Shown here: piece by piece, positions 35,772-44,390 of the stretch | How positions within the stretch are numbered: position 1 is the first letter of the stretch | How the letters are laid out: every line of letters starts with the position of its first letter | Source of the DNA: Gammaproteobacteria bacterium HGW-Gammaproteobacteria-13 | GTDB lineage: Bacteria; Pseudomonadota; Gammaproteobacteria; Pseudomonadales; Pseudomonadaceae | Reading direction: 5' to 3' | Length of the DNA: 64,000 nt | Assembly: GCA_002840155.1 (NCBI GenBank) | Contig: PGZH01000002.1 | Coordinates: forward strand, 1 to 64,000 | Position numbers and translations under genes: made by a program | Notes under the pieces: generated by a model | Databases searched by the model: none | What the model saw: the letters and a program-made list of their open reading frames with translations, nothing else | What the model was told of the DNA's origin: nothing

Positions 35772-37245
35772 GCGCAATGGCCTGCGCTACGGCCTGCTCG
35801 GCCTGGCGCTACTGATATTGCTGGCGCTGCTGGCCCTGGTGATCAACCGCCCGGATAGCAGCCAAACCCTGGCTGCGGCCGCCGAATCAACCCAAATCGA
35901 ATCCCTGGCCGCCCTTGGCGATCAGCCACCCAGCCGCCGCGATCTGAATATCCAGACCTGGCAAACCGCCGAAGGCGCCAAGGTACTGTTCGTCGAAGCC
36001 CGCGAGCTGCCGATGTTCGATCTGCAACTGACCTTTGCCGCCGGCAGCAGCCATGACGACGGCACCGCCGGCCTGGCCATGCTGACCAACGCCATGCTCA
36101 ATGAAGGCGTACCGGGCAAGGATGTCGGCGCGATTGCCGCCGGCTTCGAAAACCTCGGCGCCAACTTCGGTAACGGCGCGTTCCGCGACATGGCCATCGC
36201 CAGCCTGCGCAGCCTCAGCACTGCGGACAAACGCGAGCCGGCCATGCAGCTGTTCAATCAGGTGCTCGGCCAGCCTACCTTCCCGGACGACGCCCTGGCG
36301 CGGATCAAGAACCAGCTGCTGGCCGGCTTTGAATACCAGAAGCAGAACCCCGGCAAGCTGGCCAGCCTGGCGCTGTTCGAGCGCCTGTACGGCACGCATC
36401 CCTACGCACACCCAAGCGACGGCAACGCCGAGTCGATCCCGAGCATCAGCCGTGAGCAGCTGCAGGCCTTCCACGCCAAGGCCTACACCGCCAATAACGC
36501 GATTATTGCGCTGGTCGGCGACCTCTCGCGCAGCGACGCCGAAGCCCTGGCCAGCCAGGTGTCCGCCGCCCTGCCGCAAGGCCCGGCGCTGCCGCGTATC
36601 GCCCAGCCGGAAGAGCCCAAGCCAGGCCTGCAACATATCGAGTTCCCTTCGAACCAGACCCACCTGATGATTGCCCAGCTCGGCATCGACCGCCGCGACC
36701 CGGACTACGCCGCGCTCTACCTGGGCAACCAGGTATTCGGCGGCGGTGGCTTCGGCACCCGCCTGATGACCGAAGTGCGCGAGAAGCGCGGTCTGACCTA
36801 TGGCGTCTACTCCGGCTTTAGCGCCATGCAGGCGCGCGGCCCCTTTATGATCAACCTGCAGACCCGCGCCGAACTCAGCGACGGCACCCTGCAACTGGTC
36901 AAAAGCATGCTCGCCGACTTCATCGCCAACGGCCCGACCACTGATGAGCTGAACAACGCCAAGCGCGAGCTGGCCGGCAGCTTCCCGCTGTCCACCGCGA
37001 GCAACGCCGCGATCGTCGGCCAGCTGGGCTCCATGGGTTTCTATGACCTGCCGCTGAGCTATCTGGAAGACTTTATGCGCGACGTCGACGCGCTGAGTGT
37101 CGAGCAGGTCAAGGCCGCCATGGCCAAGCACCTAAACCCCGACGCCCTGGTGATCGTCACCGCCGGCCCGAGCGTGGCGCAGAAAGAACTGCCGCCACCC
37201 ACCGACAACCCAGCCGCGCAACCCACTGGCGTCCCGGAGCACTGA
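35764..37245 (+). CDS. M16 family peptidase, inactive partner subunit
   Basis: A 493-residue M16-fold protein with an N-terminal membrane anchor or uncleaved signal (about residues 10-28). Where HxxEH should be, the sequence is SHDDGTAGLAMLTNAML, so zinc cannot bind. The C-terminal domain keeps the substrate-binding GGGGFGTRLMTEVREKRGLTYGVYS. It is the non-catalytic partner of the preceding gene. ATG 35764 starts inside the upstream gene (ATGAGTGA overlap), and the stop overlaps rsmD (TGATG). Confidence 0.9.
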   Translation: MSERNGLRYGLLGLALLILLALLALVINRPDSSQTLAAAAESTQIESLAALGDQPPSRRDLNIQTWQTAEGAKVLFVEARELPMFDLQLTFAAGSSHDDGTAGLAMLTNAMLNEGVPGKDVGAIAAGFENLGANFGNGAFRDMAIASLRSLSTADKREPAMQLFNQVLGQPTFPDDALARIKNQLLAGFEYQKQNPGKLASLALFERLYGTHPYAHPSDGNAESIPSISREQLQAFHAKAYTANNAIIALVGDLSRSDAEALASQVSAALPQGPALPRIAQPEEPKPGLQHIEFPSNQTHLMIAQLGIDRRDPDYAALYLGNQVFGGGGFGTRLMTEVREKRGLTYGVYSGFSAMQARGPFMINLQTRAELSDGTLQLVKSMLADFIANGPTTDELNNAKRELAGSFPLSTASNAAIVGQLGSMGFYDLPLSYLEDFMRDVDALSVEQVKAAMAKHLNPDALVIVTAGPSVAQKELPPPTDNPAAQPTGVPEH

Positions 37246-37844
37246 TGAGCAAGCGACCTAAGCCGCCGAAAGCCAACCCCGCCCATAGCGGCGATGGCCA
37301 ACTGCGGATCATCGGCGGGCAATGGCGCTCGCGCCAGTTCAACTTCCCCATGGCCGCTGGCCTGCGGCCGACGCCGAACCGCGTGCGCGAGACCCTGTTC
37401 AACTGGCTGGCGCCCTATGTCGAGGGCGCCAAGGTGCTCGACCTGTTCGCTGGCAGCGGCGCGCTGTTTCTCGAAGCGCTGTCACGCGGCGCCGGCAGCG
37501 CCCTGGCCCTGGACCTCAATCCAGCCGCCATCGCCAGCCTGCGCGGCCACCTGCAAACGCTGAACTGCGACAACGGCCAGCTGCAGCAGACCGACGCCCT
37601 GCTCTTTCTGCAAAACCCGGCCGCCACGCCGTTCGATCTGGTGTTTCTCGACCCGCCGTTCAACCAGAACCTGCTGCTGCCGGCCTGCACCCTGCTCGAG
37701 CAGAACGGCTGGCTGGCGGCCGACTCCTGGATCTACACCGAAAGCGAAAACCCGCCCTCCAGCCTCGGCATGCCCGGCAACTGGCGCCTGCACCGCGAAC
37801 AGAAGGCGGGGCAGGTGTATTACGCACTTTGGCAGCGTGGATGA
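37245..37844 (+). CDS. rsmD: 16S rRNA (guanine(966)-N(2))-methyltransferase
   Basis: A 199-residue SAM-dependent methyltransferase that modifies G966 in 16S rRNA. The SAM motif is VLDLFAGSGALFLEALSRGA (about 63-82), and the catalytic motif IV is FLDPPFN. The RNA-contacting start is RIIGGQWRSRQF. It overlaps the upstream M16 gene by 1 bp and the downstream small gene by 4 bp. Confidence 0.95.
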   Translation: MSKRPKPPKANPAHSGDGQLRIIGGQWRSRQFNFPMAAGLRPTPNRVRETLFNWLAPYVEGAKVLDLFAGSGALFLEALSRGAGSALALDLNPAAIASLRGHLQTLNCDNGQLQQTDALLFLQNPAATPFDLVFLDPPFNQNLLLPACTLLEQNGWLAADSWIYTESENPPSSLGMPGNWRLHREQKAGQVYYALWQRG

Positions 37845-38059
37845 AAGACTTTACCTACACCCACCTGCCCTACCTACTGCTGATCGCGCTGGCGCTTCCA
37901 GTACTGTTCAGCCAGCAAGAAATTGCGCTCAGCCTGAATCGCGCAATACCGCACAACCCCAATGCCGGCATCGTCATCGGGCTGACCAACCAACGCATCG
38001 TAGCTCTACTCGTTTTGGCCTGGTGTGCCTGGCGCATAATGCGCAAGCGCCGCCGCTGA
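37841..38059 (+). CDS. small membrane protein
   Basis: A 72-residue protein hidden inside a longer spurious frame. It starts in an ATGA overlap with the rsmD stop (MKDFTYTHLPYLLLIALALPVLF). It has two hydrophobic helices (about residues 9-26 and 42-65) and ends RIMRKRRR, a positive-inside cytoplasmic tail. The coupling to rsmD and the helix pattern support a real gene; no family is recognised. Confidence 0.65.
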   Translation: MKDFTYTHLPYLLLIALALPVLFSQQEIALSLNRAIPHNPNAGIVIGLTNQRIVALLVLAWCAWRIMRKRRR

Positions 38060-38148
38060 AGATGCCAGCATTGCGGCGAACCTGAAGGGGCGAGCACAAT
38101 CCGCGGATATTGGCCTGGGCCATAACTCTTAACTTGCAGATACGGCCT

Positions 38149-39156
38149 ATGCCCGCAAAATTTCAACCCGCCTGGTGGCTACCCGGCCCCCATCTGCAAA
38201 CTCTGTGGAACCCGATGTGTCGCCAACCGGCGAAGCTTGAGCGCGCGCGCGAACGGCTGTGGCTGGAGGATGGCGACTTTCTTGATCTGGACTGGCACGG
38301 CCCGCATCAGGCCGATGCACCACTGGTTCTGGTGCTACACGGCCTGACAGGCTCATCCAGCTCGCTGTATGTGCTGGGTTTGCAGCAAAAATTGGCGGCC
38401 CAGAGCTGGGCCAGCGTGGCGCTGAACTGGCGCGGCTGCTCGGGCGAGCCGAACCTGCTGGCAAGGGGGTATCACTCCGGCGCCAGCGAGGACCTAGCGG
38501 AAACCGTGCGCCACCTGCGCGCTCAGCGACCGATGGCGCCGCTGTATGCCGTGGGTTATTCCCTGGGCGGCAATGTGCTGCTCAAGTACCTGGGGGAAAG
38601 CGGCGCAGAGAGTCAGTTGCAGGGCGCTGCGGCGGTGTCGGTGCCGTTTCGTCTGGATCAGTGCGCCGACCGCATCGGCATGGGCTTTTCCAGGGTCTAC
38701 CAGAGCCACTTTATGCGCGAGATGGTGGCCTACGTGAAGGACAAACAGCGCTTGTTTGCTCACCAGGGCATGGCCGACCGCCTGTCCACCCTGGAGAAAC
38801 TCGGCCCGCTGGACAATATGCGTACCTTCTGGGATTTCGACGGGCGCATCACCGCGCCGCTGCATGGCTATGCCGATGCCGAGGACTACTACCGCCGCGC
38901 CTCCAGCCGCTACTTCCTCGGCCAGATCGAGACGCCGACGCTGATTATCCAGGCCGCCGACGACCCCTTCGTGTTTCCCCACAGCCTGCCCGAAGCCAGC
39001 GAGCTATCACCCAGCATCGACTTCGAACTGCACGCCCACGGCGGCCATGTCGGCTTTGTCGAAGGCAGCCTGAGCAAACCGGGTTATTACCTAGAGCGGC
39101 GTATTCCGCAGTGGCTGGAACAGCAATTCAGCCATATGCCCGGCGCAGGAGACTGA
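38149..39156 (+). CDS. YheT family alpha/beta hydrolase
   Basis: A 335-residue alpha/beta hydrolase. After PAWWLPGPHLQTLW, typical of the YheT/ABHD1-3 family, come the oxyanion segment LHGLTGSSSS, the nucleophile elbow GYSLGGN (Ser near residue 143), the Asp in IQAADDPFV and the His in HGGHVGFVEG. Substrate is unknown; relatives act on esters or lipids. ATG 38149 begins the conserved start; 13 upstream codons are open. It ends 5 bp before the end of the convergent tolC-like gene with no terminator between. Confidence 0.88.
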   Translation: MPAKFQPAWWLPGPHLQTLWNPMCRQPAKLERARERLWLEDGDFLDLDWHGPHQADAPLVLVLHGLTGSSSSLYVLGLQQKLAAQSWASVALNWRGCSGEPNLLARGYHSGASEDLAETVRHLRAQRPMAPLYAVGYSLGGNVLLKYLGESGAESQLQGAAAVSVPFRLDQCADRIGMGFSRVYQSHFMREMVAYVKDKQRLFAHQGMADRLSTLEKLGPLDNMRTFWDFDGRITAPLHGYADAEDYYRRASSRYFLGQIETPTLIIQAADDPFVFPHSLPEASELSPSIDFELHAHGGHVGFVEGSLSKPGYYLERRIPQWLEQQFSHMPGAGD

Positions 39157-39161
39157 ACAGC

Positions 39162-40481
39162 TCACTCGCTCAGCAGTGCGTTCACGTCACGTATATCCGC
39201 CTCACCTAACGAGCCAGCCGCAGCCTTCAGGCGCAATAAGGACAGCATCGTGTCGTAACGCGCTCGGGATAGCTGCTGCTGGGTATCACTGAGCTGACTC
39301 TGCACCTCTAGAACATCAATGCTAATGCGCACACCGACCTTGTAGCCAAGGCGATTGGAATCAACAGCAGACTGCGCCGAGCGCATAGCTGCCTCCAATG
39401 CCTGAATCTGCGCAATACCACCAACAACACCTAACCAGGCCTCGCGGGCAGCCAACGCAGCAGCACGCCTGGAGTCTTCCAATTCAGCTTCGGCCTGAAT
39501 CTTTAGCGACTGGGCCTCACGAGCATACGAGCTGGTGCGCCCACCGCTATATAACGGCATGCTCAAGCGCAATCCCACACTGGATGATTCACTCCGCTCG
39601 GTTCCCAAGTTGGGGCGCTCGTGCATATTCTGGCTCGCCACCAAATCAAGCGTCGGCAGATGTTCGGCTTGGCGATTACGCACTTCATTACCGGCGATAT
39701 ACAGCGAAAGCTCCTGAGCTTGTACGCTGAAATTACGCTGTGTAGCAGCCTCAACCCAATCCTCAACCCTATTAGGCTGCGGTACCTCAAGAGCAATTCC
39801 GGGACGCAGCCTCAGCAAATACTCAGGTTGTCGCCCCATTACACGGGCCAGGGCATACCTAGCCAGCTCCAGGTCACTTTGGGCCTTGATGGTTTGCGCC
39901 TGCACTCTGTCAAAACTCGCCTGAGCCTCATGCACATCAGCGATGCTGACATTGCCAATCTCGAAGTTCTTACGCGCACTGGCAAGTTGTTCTGCATCGG
40001 CGGTGCGCAACTGCATAACAGCGCTCAATACATCCTCAGCATTCAGTACGTTGAAGTAGGCCTCGGCAACCCGTAATACCAACTCCTGATAGGCGATGCT
40101 TTGCCGGCTGGCGGCCAGTGCTGTCAGCTGCCGGCCCTGCTGGTACTGCACCCAGTTTTGCCAGCGAAAAAGTGGCTGAACGAGCTGGATGCTATACGTG
40201 CGGTTCTGCTGTCGGTACTCAACATCCCCGCTCGCGACTTCATATTGAGTCTGATTCCACGTGTTCTGCGCATCCACCGACAACTGCGGCAAAAGCCCTG
40301 CGCGACGCTGTATATGCTGTTCAATACCGGCCTGGTACTGCGCCTGGGCTGCAGCAAATTGCGCATCATGCTCTAAAGCCTCGCGGTAAGCCTGCATCAA
40401 ATCGGCAGCCTGTAACCGCATGCCAAAAGCACAACACAACACAGCCCCTCCCAACCATCGCAACCGCTTTATGCTCGACAT
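39162..40481 (-). CDS. TolC-like outer-membrane efflux protein of the microcin exporter
   Basis: A 439-residue TolC-family protein with signal peptide (ends MRLQA). It has the duplicated coiled-coil pattern: AYREALEHDAQFAAAQAQYQAGIEQ near the N-terminus, and the matching LPTLDLVASQN / LSMPLYSGGRTSSYAREAQSLKIQAEAELEDSRR in the second half. It provides the outer-membrane duct of a type I export system with the adjacent ABC exporter and the HlyD-like adaptor at 49 kb. Its ATG overlaps the ABC gene stop (TGATG). A dedicated TolC beside a C39 exporter is less usual than use of the cell's general TolC. Confidence 0.9.
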   Translation of the reverse strand: MSSIKRLRWLGGAVLCCAFGMRLQAADLMQAYREALEHDAQFAAAQAQYQAGIEQHIQRRAGLLPQLSVDAQNTWNQTQYEVASGDVEYRQQNRTYSIQLVQPLFRWQNWVQYQQGRQLTALAASRQSIAYQELVLRVAEAYFNVLNAEDVLSAVMQLRTADAEQLASARKNFEIGNVSIADVHEAQASFDRVQAQTIKAQSDLELARYALARVMGRQPEYLLRLRPGIALEVPQPNRVEDWVEAATQRNFSVQAQELSLYIAGNEVRNRQAEHLPTLDLVASQNMHERPNLGTERSESSSVGLRLSMPLYSGGRTSSYAREAQSLKIQAEAELEDSRRAAALAAREAWLGVVGGIAQIQALEAAMRSAQSAVDSNRLGYKVGVRISIDVLEVQSQLSDTQQQLSRARYDTMLSLLRLKAAAGSLGEADIRDVNALLSE

Positions 40482-42568
40482 CAGGCACTTGCCTGCTGCT
40501 GATCAAGGCGCACGTCCTCGACTATTGAACCCTTGTCCAGGCAGATCAGGCGCTTGGCAAAGGCGATGGTTTCTCGTCGATGGGCAATAGTGATACGGGT
40601 CATGGGAAGGTGATGCATGGCACCGACCACATGCTGCTCGCTGTGCAGATCAAGATTGCTGGTGGCCTCATCAAGCGCCAGGATCTTCGGCTGCTTGTAC
40701 AGCGCACGTGCCAGCAACACACGTTGCCTCTGGCCACCGGAAAGACCGCTACCCATTTCCGCGACCAAGGTCTGATATCCCATAGGCATACGCCCGATAG
40801 CTTTATGGATATGCGCCTTGCGTGCGGCATCCTCTACTCGCTCCTGACACGCCTGAGGGTCGAAACAGGCAATGTTTTCAGCAAGCGAGCCAGCCAATAG
40901 CTGATCCTCCTGCATGACCGCACCGACCAGGCCACGCAATGCCTCAGGTCCAAGCTGCCTGATGGGAATGCCCCCAACGCGGATCTCCCCTTCCGTGGGC
41001 TCCAACAGCCCCAGCATCAACTTGAATAGGGTGGACTTGCCACAACCCGAGCGACCGACAATGGCCACCGCATCGCCCGGCTCAATGTTCAACGACAGGT
41101 TACGCAGTATCCAGGGTTCACCCTCGGCATAGCGAAAAGACACATCCTTCAACTCGATACGCGGCTCAATACGCTCCAGATCTGTCTCCATACCACCTTG
41201 CGGCTCGACGGGTTCCAAAGCGATATCGGCCAGACGCTCAGCATGTAGCGAAAGCATTCTGATCTCGATGCCCAGGTCGATCAATTTGCTTGCGCGGCCA
41301 GTGAACTGGCTCTTGTAGGCGATAAAGGCCAGCAACATGCCAAGCGACAGAGCCCCCTCCAGCACCGCCATGCCACCGACATACAGCAGCAACATGCCCT
41401 CAAGGCCGAAAATTAGGGTATTGAAGCTGGCGAAGACCAACAGCATCTTCTGCGTGGCCACGTCACGGTTTTGCACATCGGCCATCAGGTTCTGCCAGGT
41501 CGCTAAACGCAGGGGCGTGGCGTTGAACAGCTTGAGCGGCAATACCGCGCGGATGGTTTCCAGGAAATAAGAGTTTTCCTTGGCTGCCAGAACAATGCGT
41601 TCCTCCGAGGCATTACGCAGCGGCTGGTAGAACACCAAACGCAACAGACCGTAAAGCGCCAAAGCAACCAGCACAATGCCAGTCAACGCCTTGCTGTAGA
41701 GCAACATCATGCCCAGAGTGATCAGGGTCACCAGACCATCCAGCACCACGGTAATGGCACCGTTGGTCAATACATTTCGAATGGCCCCCAAGGACTGGAA
41801 GCGCGCAGTGATATCGCCCAGGTGACGCTTCTCAAAATAGGGAAACGGCAAGCGCAGCAGATGGCTGAACAGATTACCCGACCACTGCAAGGCCAGCTGC
41901 TGGTTCAGCCGCAGGTTCATCCAACCACGAGCCATACGCAGCACAAAGTCGATCAACATCAGCAGGCAGCCGCCAAGCACCGCCAGCAAAAGCAGGTGAT
42001 GATCCGCCGACACCAACGCACCGTCCACCACCCACTGGGTAACCTGGGGCGATAGCAGCGCCACCACCTCCAACGCCAAAGCCAGCACAAGAATATTGCC
42101 TAGCGCACGCTTGAGCCCCAGCACCCTGCCAGTCAGATCACGCAGGCGCAAACGAGGTTTCTCTTGCGCCGGGCGAAAGGTCGCATTGGGCGTCAGCTCC
42201 AATGCCACACCTGTGAAATGCCGAGACGCTTCATCCAGCGCGATCACTTTGCGCCCCGTGGCTGGGTCGAGAATCACCAGCCGGTCACCGCGTACCTTTT
42301 CCAGCACCACAAAGTGGTTGAGGTTCCAGTGCAGGATGCAGGGCGTGCGCAGCTTGCACAACTCATCCAGTTCCAGACGCAACGGCCTGCAGGAAAACTC
42401 CAATACCTGCGCATAGCGCATCAACTGCGCCAGGTTGGTGCCTTTAATTGAAATGGAAAAGCGCCGGCGCAGAGTGGCCAAATCCAGATGCAAACCGTGG
42501 GCGGCAGCCACCATTACCAGGCAGGCCAAACCGCACTCCTGGCTTTCCGCTTGGAGCGTTACTCTCAT
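40481..42568 (-). CDS. peptidase-containing ABC exporter (C39, CvaB-like)
   Basis: A 695-residue bacteriocin-type ABC transporter. Residues 1-130 form a C39 cysteine peptidase: catalytic Cys12 in QECGLAC, His85 in NHFVVL and Asp101 in ILDPATG are all present. Six membrane helices follow (about 160-430), then the ATPase with Walker A GRSGCGKST near residue 500 and the signature LSGGQRQRVLLARAL followed by ALDEATSNLD. Family members cut double-glycine leaders and export the peptide. It lies 37 bp downstream of the JmjC gene in the microcin cluster, two genes after the precursor. Confidence 0.95.
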   Translation of the reverse strand: MRVTLQAESQECGLACLVMVAAAHGLHLDLATLRRRFSISIKGTNLAQLMRYAQVLEFSCRPLRLELDELCKLRTPCILHWNLNHFVVLEKVRGDRLVILDPATGRKVIALDEASRHFTGVALELTPNATFRPAQEKPRLRLRDLTGRVLGLKRALGNILVLALALEVVALLSPQVTQWVVDGALVSADHHLLLLAVLGGCLLMLIDFVLRMARGWMNLRLNQQLALQWSGNLFSHLLRLPFPYFEKRHLGDITARFQSLGAIRNVLTNGAITVVLDGLVTLITLGMMLLYSKALTGIVLVALALYGLLRLVFYQPLRNASEERIVLAAKENSYFLETIRAVLPLKLFNATPLRLATWQNLMADVQNRDVATQKMLLVFASFNTLIFGLEGMLLLYVGGMAVLEGALSLGMLLAFIAYKSQFTGRASKLIDLGIEIRMLSLHAERLADIALEPVEPQGGMETDLERIEPRIELKDVSFRYAEGEPWILRNLSLNIEPGDAVAIVGRSGCGKSTLFKLMLGLLEPTEGEIRVGGIPIRQLGPEALRGLVGAVMQEDQLLAGSLAENIACFDPQACQERVEDAARKAHIHKAIGRMPMGYQTLVAEMGSGLSGGQRQRVLLARALYKQPKILALDEATSNLDLHSEQHVVGAMHHLPMTRITIAHRRETIAFAKRLICLDKGSIVEDVRLDQQQASA

Positions 42569-42605
42569 TGAGGATTATTCGATTAGGTAAACGAGGGTTG
42601 GGTAT

Positions 42606-43760
42606 TCAGTGACGGAGCGCTTCAAGAACGTCCTGCCGGCACAGCTCATGCACCAATACCCGCAGCTTGTCCGCATCGATATCGGCCAGCCTGCCGACCA
42701 ACTCGCCCAGACTGATTGCGGGAGACTCCGCGATACAGCGGATCAACCGCACACCAGTTTCGTCCAGATTCAGTTTGGTGCCATTGGCGATCAGGTAATT
42801 ATCGGCAAGACCATGTGGCTTATTGGCGCTCAGGCGAATACGGGTACTGTCCGGAATAGTTCCCGTTTTGGGATTACCAAACAGTTCGACAGCCAAGGGC
42901 GACTCGACACGGGTTGCGCCAATAAACTCATCCATAAAGCGCCGGTAATTTTCAGGGTCATTGATAAACTCATCGATATACCAGCCCACGGCTGCAAGAT
43001 TTTCCTTATCCGCCTCCCAAGCACTTAGCGACTTTCTTGCCCCGACAAAACTCGGCAACTGACGAAATGCCCACTCCATATAATCAGTGGTATAGGCCGG
43101 GAACGTCCCCACAGCCAGATGAAAAGTCTCCTCACCAATCGGCAACGGGTTATGCCACCAGCCACGCGGCAGATAGAAGACATCGCCAGCTTCCAGAATA
43201 AAGTCCATATAGGGCTCTTTCGGACAAGGGTAGTGCTGCTCGACATCCTTGCTCTGCTGCATATACAGCGGCGACTCAAACGATGGCTCATAGACGATCC
43301 AGCGTTTACGACCAATCAACTGGATAACGAATACATCGCGAGTATCCCAATGGGCACGGAATGAATCCCGCTCGCCAAAGGCAGCATAGGCACTGGTTAC
43401 CGTCTGCCGCCCGGTAAGCTCAGCAATCTGCCTGGCCAATTCATCCACCTTTGGCTCATTGACGAGCTTATTGGCGATTAGTGTGGCACCCTTTTTCAAG
43501 TAGTCGTAGACCACCGGCTTGATCAGGCGATGGCGTAGAGTACCGATATCCAGATAGCTTTCGACATATTCGTGTTTGGACCGAACACCATCAAGCGACA
43601 ACTTGAAATCGTTGGAGGTAACATCGGCGCGGGTAAATATCTCGTTGGCATCGCGCCAAGAGAAGTCCCCTTTAGACATAGCCCCCTTGAGTAGTAGCGG
43701 CTTTTTCTCTTCATAAGCCGCCACAAAATAATCGTTGGGAAAACTGAACAGAATAGACAC
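42606..43760 (-). CDS. JmjC/ROX-type 2-oxoglutarate oxygenase
   Basis: A 384-residue cupin-fold oxygenase similar to ribosomal oxygenases (YcfD/RoxA type). The iron triad is intact: HWD gives His137 and Asp139, and YLPRGWWHNPLP gives His203. The 2-oxoglutarate region follows the VFVIQLIGRKRWIVYEP strand. The C-terminal 60 residues (LDETGVRLIRCIAESPAISLGELVGRL) look like the winged-helix domain of that family. YcfD hydroxylates an arginine of L16, but here the gene lies between a microcin precursor and its exporter, so I infer a peptide-tailoring role. The start is GTG at 43760, 51 bp after the precursor stop, with no good ribosome site, which implies low expression or coupling. Confidence 0.85.
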   Translation of the reverse strand: MSILFSFPNDYFVAAYEEKKPLLLKGAMSKGDFSWRDANEIFTRADVTSNDFKLSLDGVRSKHEYVESYLDIGTLRHRLIKPVVYDYLKKGATLIANKLVNEPKVDELARQIAELTGRQTVTSAYAAFGERDSFRAHWDTRDVFVIQLIGRKRWIVYEPSFESPLYMQQSKDVEQHYPCPKEPYMDFILEAGDVFYLPRGWWHNPLPIGEETFHLAVGTFPAYTTDYMEWAFRQLPSFVGARKSLSAWEADKENLAAVGWYIDEFINDPENYRRFMDEFIGATRVESPLAVELFGNPKTGTIPDSTRIRLSANKPHGLADNYLIANGTKLNLDETGVRLIRCIAESPAISLGELVGRLADIDADKLRVLVHELCRQDVLEALRH

Positions 43761-43778
43761 TGGGAAATTAACCTAAGC

Positions 43779-43801
43779 GGCCTGACAGGAAATATCAGGC
43801 C
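43779..43801 (-). promoter_or_regulatory. intercistronic hairpin after the microcin precursor
   Basis: GGCCTGA (minus strand 43801-43795) pairs with TCAGGCC (43785-43779), 10 bp after the precursor stop, followed by GCTTAGGTTAATTT. There is no strong T run, so it may be a leaky terminator or a 3-prime stabiliser that keeps the precursor message more abundant than the oxygenase and exporter messages. Confidence 0.55.
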
Positions 43802-43811
43802 ACTAAATTTA

Positions 43812-44117
43812 TTAGTTATAGTTGGTACCTGACGGATCAGGTAGGGCATTCGAAATCCAGCTCTGGATCGGAGTATTTTCGTTAAGCCATGTACCAATGG
43901 CAAAACCACCCACCCCAGCTGCAGCTAGACCAGCGCCTGCCGCCGCACCCAGGCCTGCAAGACCGAGCGCACCACTACCAGATGCACCGATGCTCATACC
44001 ATAAGAGATACCTGCCGCGCCTCCTATAGCACCTCCAACTGCCGCGCCATTTGCGGTATCTCCAAGCCCTGCAGCCCCACCAATCAAACTCAACTCATTA
44101 ATTGACAAATTACGCAT
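43812..44117 (-). CDS. class II microcin-like precursor peptide
   Basis: A 101-residue precursor. The leader MRNLSINELSLIGGA resembles that of microcin V (MRTLTLNELDSVSGG). Aligning Leu-12, Glu-8, Leu-7 and Ile-4 puts the processing dipeptide at Gly-Ala, leaving a mature peptide of 86 residues. That peptide is rich in Gly and Ala with many GxxxG-type spacings (about 1-60) and an aromatic tail (TWLNENTPIQSWISNALPDPSGTNYN split over residues 61-86). It has no Lys, Arg or His and three acidic residues. ATG 44117 follows GGAGGG; twelve earlier codons belong to the overlapping upstream gene. The pairing with a C39 exporter supports the call. Activity is inferred, not shown. Confidence 0.88.
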   Translation of the reverse strand: MRNLSINELSLIGGAAGLGDTANGAAVGGAIGGAAGISYGMSIGASGSGALGLAGLGAAAGAGLAAAGVGGFAIGTWLNENTPIQSWISNALPDPSGTNYN

Positions 44118-44376
44118 CAGGTTTCCCTCCTTTTTTGCTGTTTTGTATTCCAAATAGAATTTTCAAAAGAATCCCAATTCTCGGTTCTTTTGAGTAATTT
44201 TCAATTAAAGCCTTATTTCGATAAAAAAATACTAGCACAGCAGTAGAGCCCAAGAAAATCAGCACTCCCACAAAGACAATCCACTCAACCAACAACCAGT
44301 TCGCTTCCCTAGTAATAAAAGCCAACACACCTAGATAAATCGCAACAAAGACCAGTGAAAATCTAAAGTAAGGCAC
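44110..44376 (-). CDS. small two-helix membrane protein, candidate immunity protein
   Basis: An 88-residue protein with two hydrophobic helices (about residues 5-22 and 27-52) and a basic cytoplasmic tail (YRNKALIENYSKEPRIGILLKILFGIQNSKKGGK). Start codon GTG 44376 with GGAGG 6 nt upstream. It overlaps the precursor gene by 8 bp, so the two are translationally coupled. Small membrane proteins encoded next to class II microcins are commonly immunity proteins; that is the basis of this call, since I recognise no family. The gene is AT-rich compared with the backbone. Confidence 0.7.
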   Translation of the reverse strand: MPYFRFSLVFVAIYLGVLAFITREANWLLVEWIVFVGVLIFLGSTAVLVFFYRNKALIENYSKEPRIGILLKILFGIQNSKKGGKPDA

Positions 44377-44390
44377 CCACCCTCCTGCTA

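Noticed and set aside
35764..37245. A damaged pseudogene of the M16 peptidase
   Set aside because: The lack of HxxEH is normal for the non-catalytic partner of a heterodimeric M16 enzyme; the frame is full-length and coupled to both neighbours.
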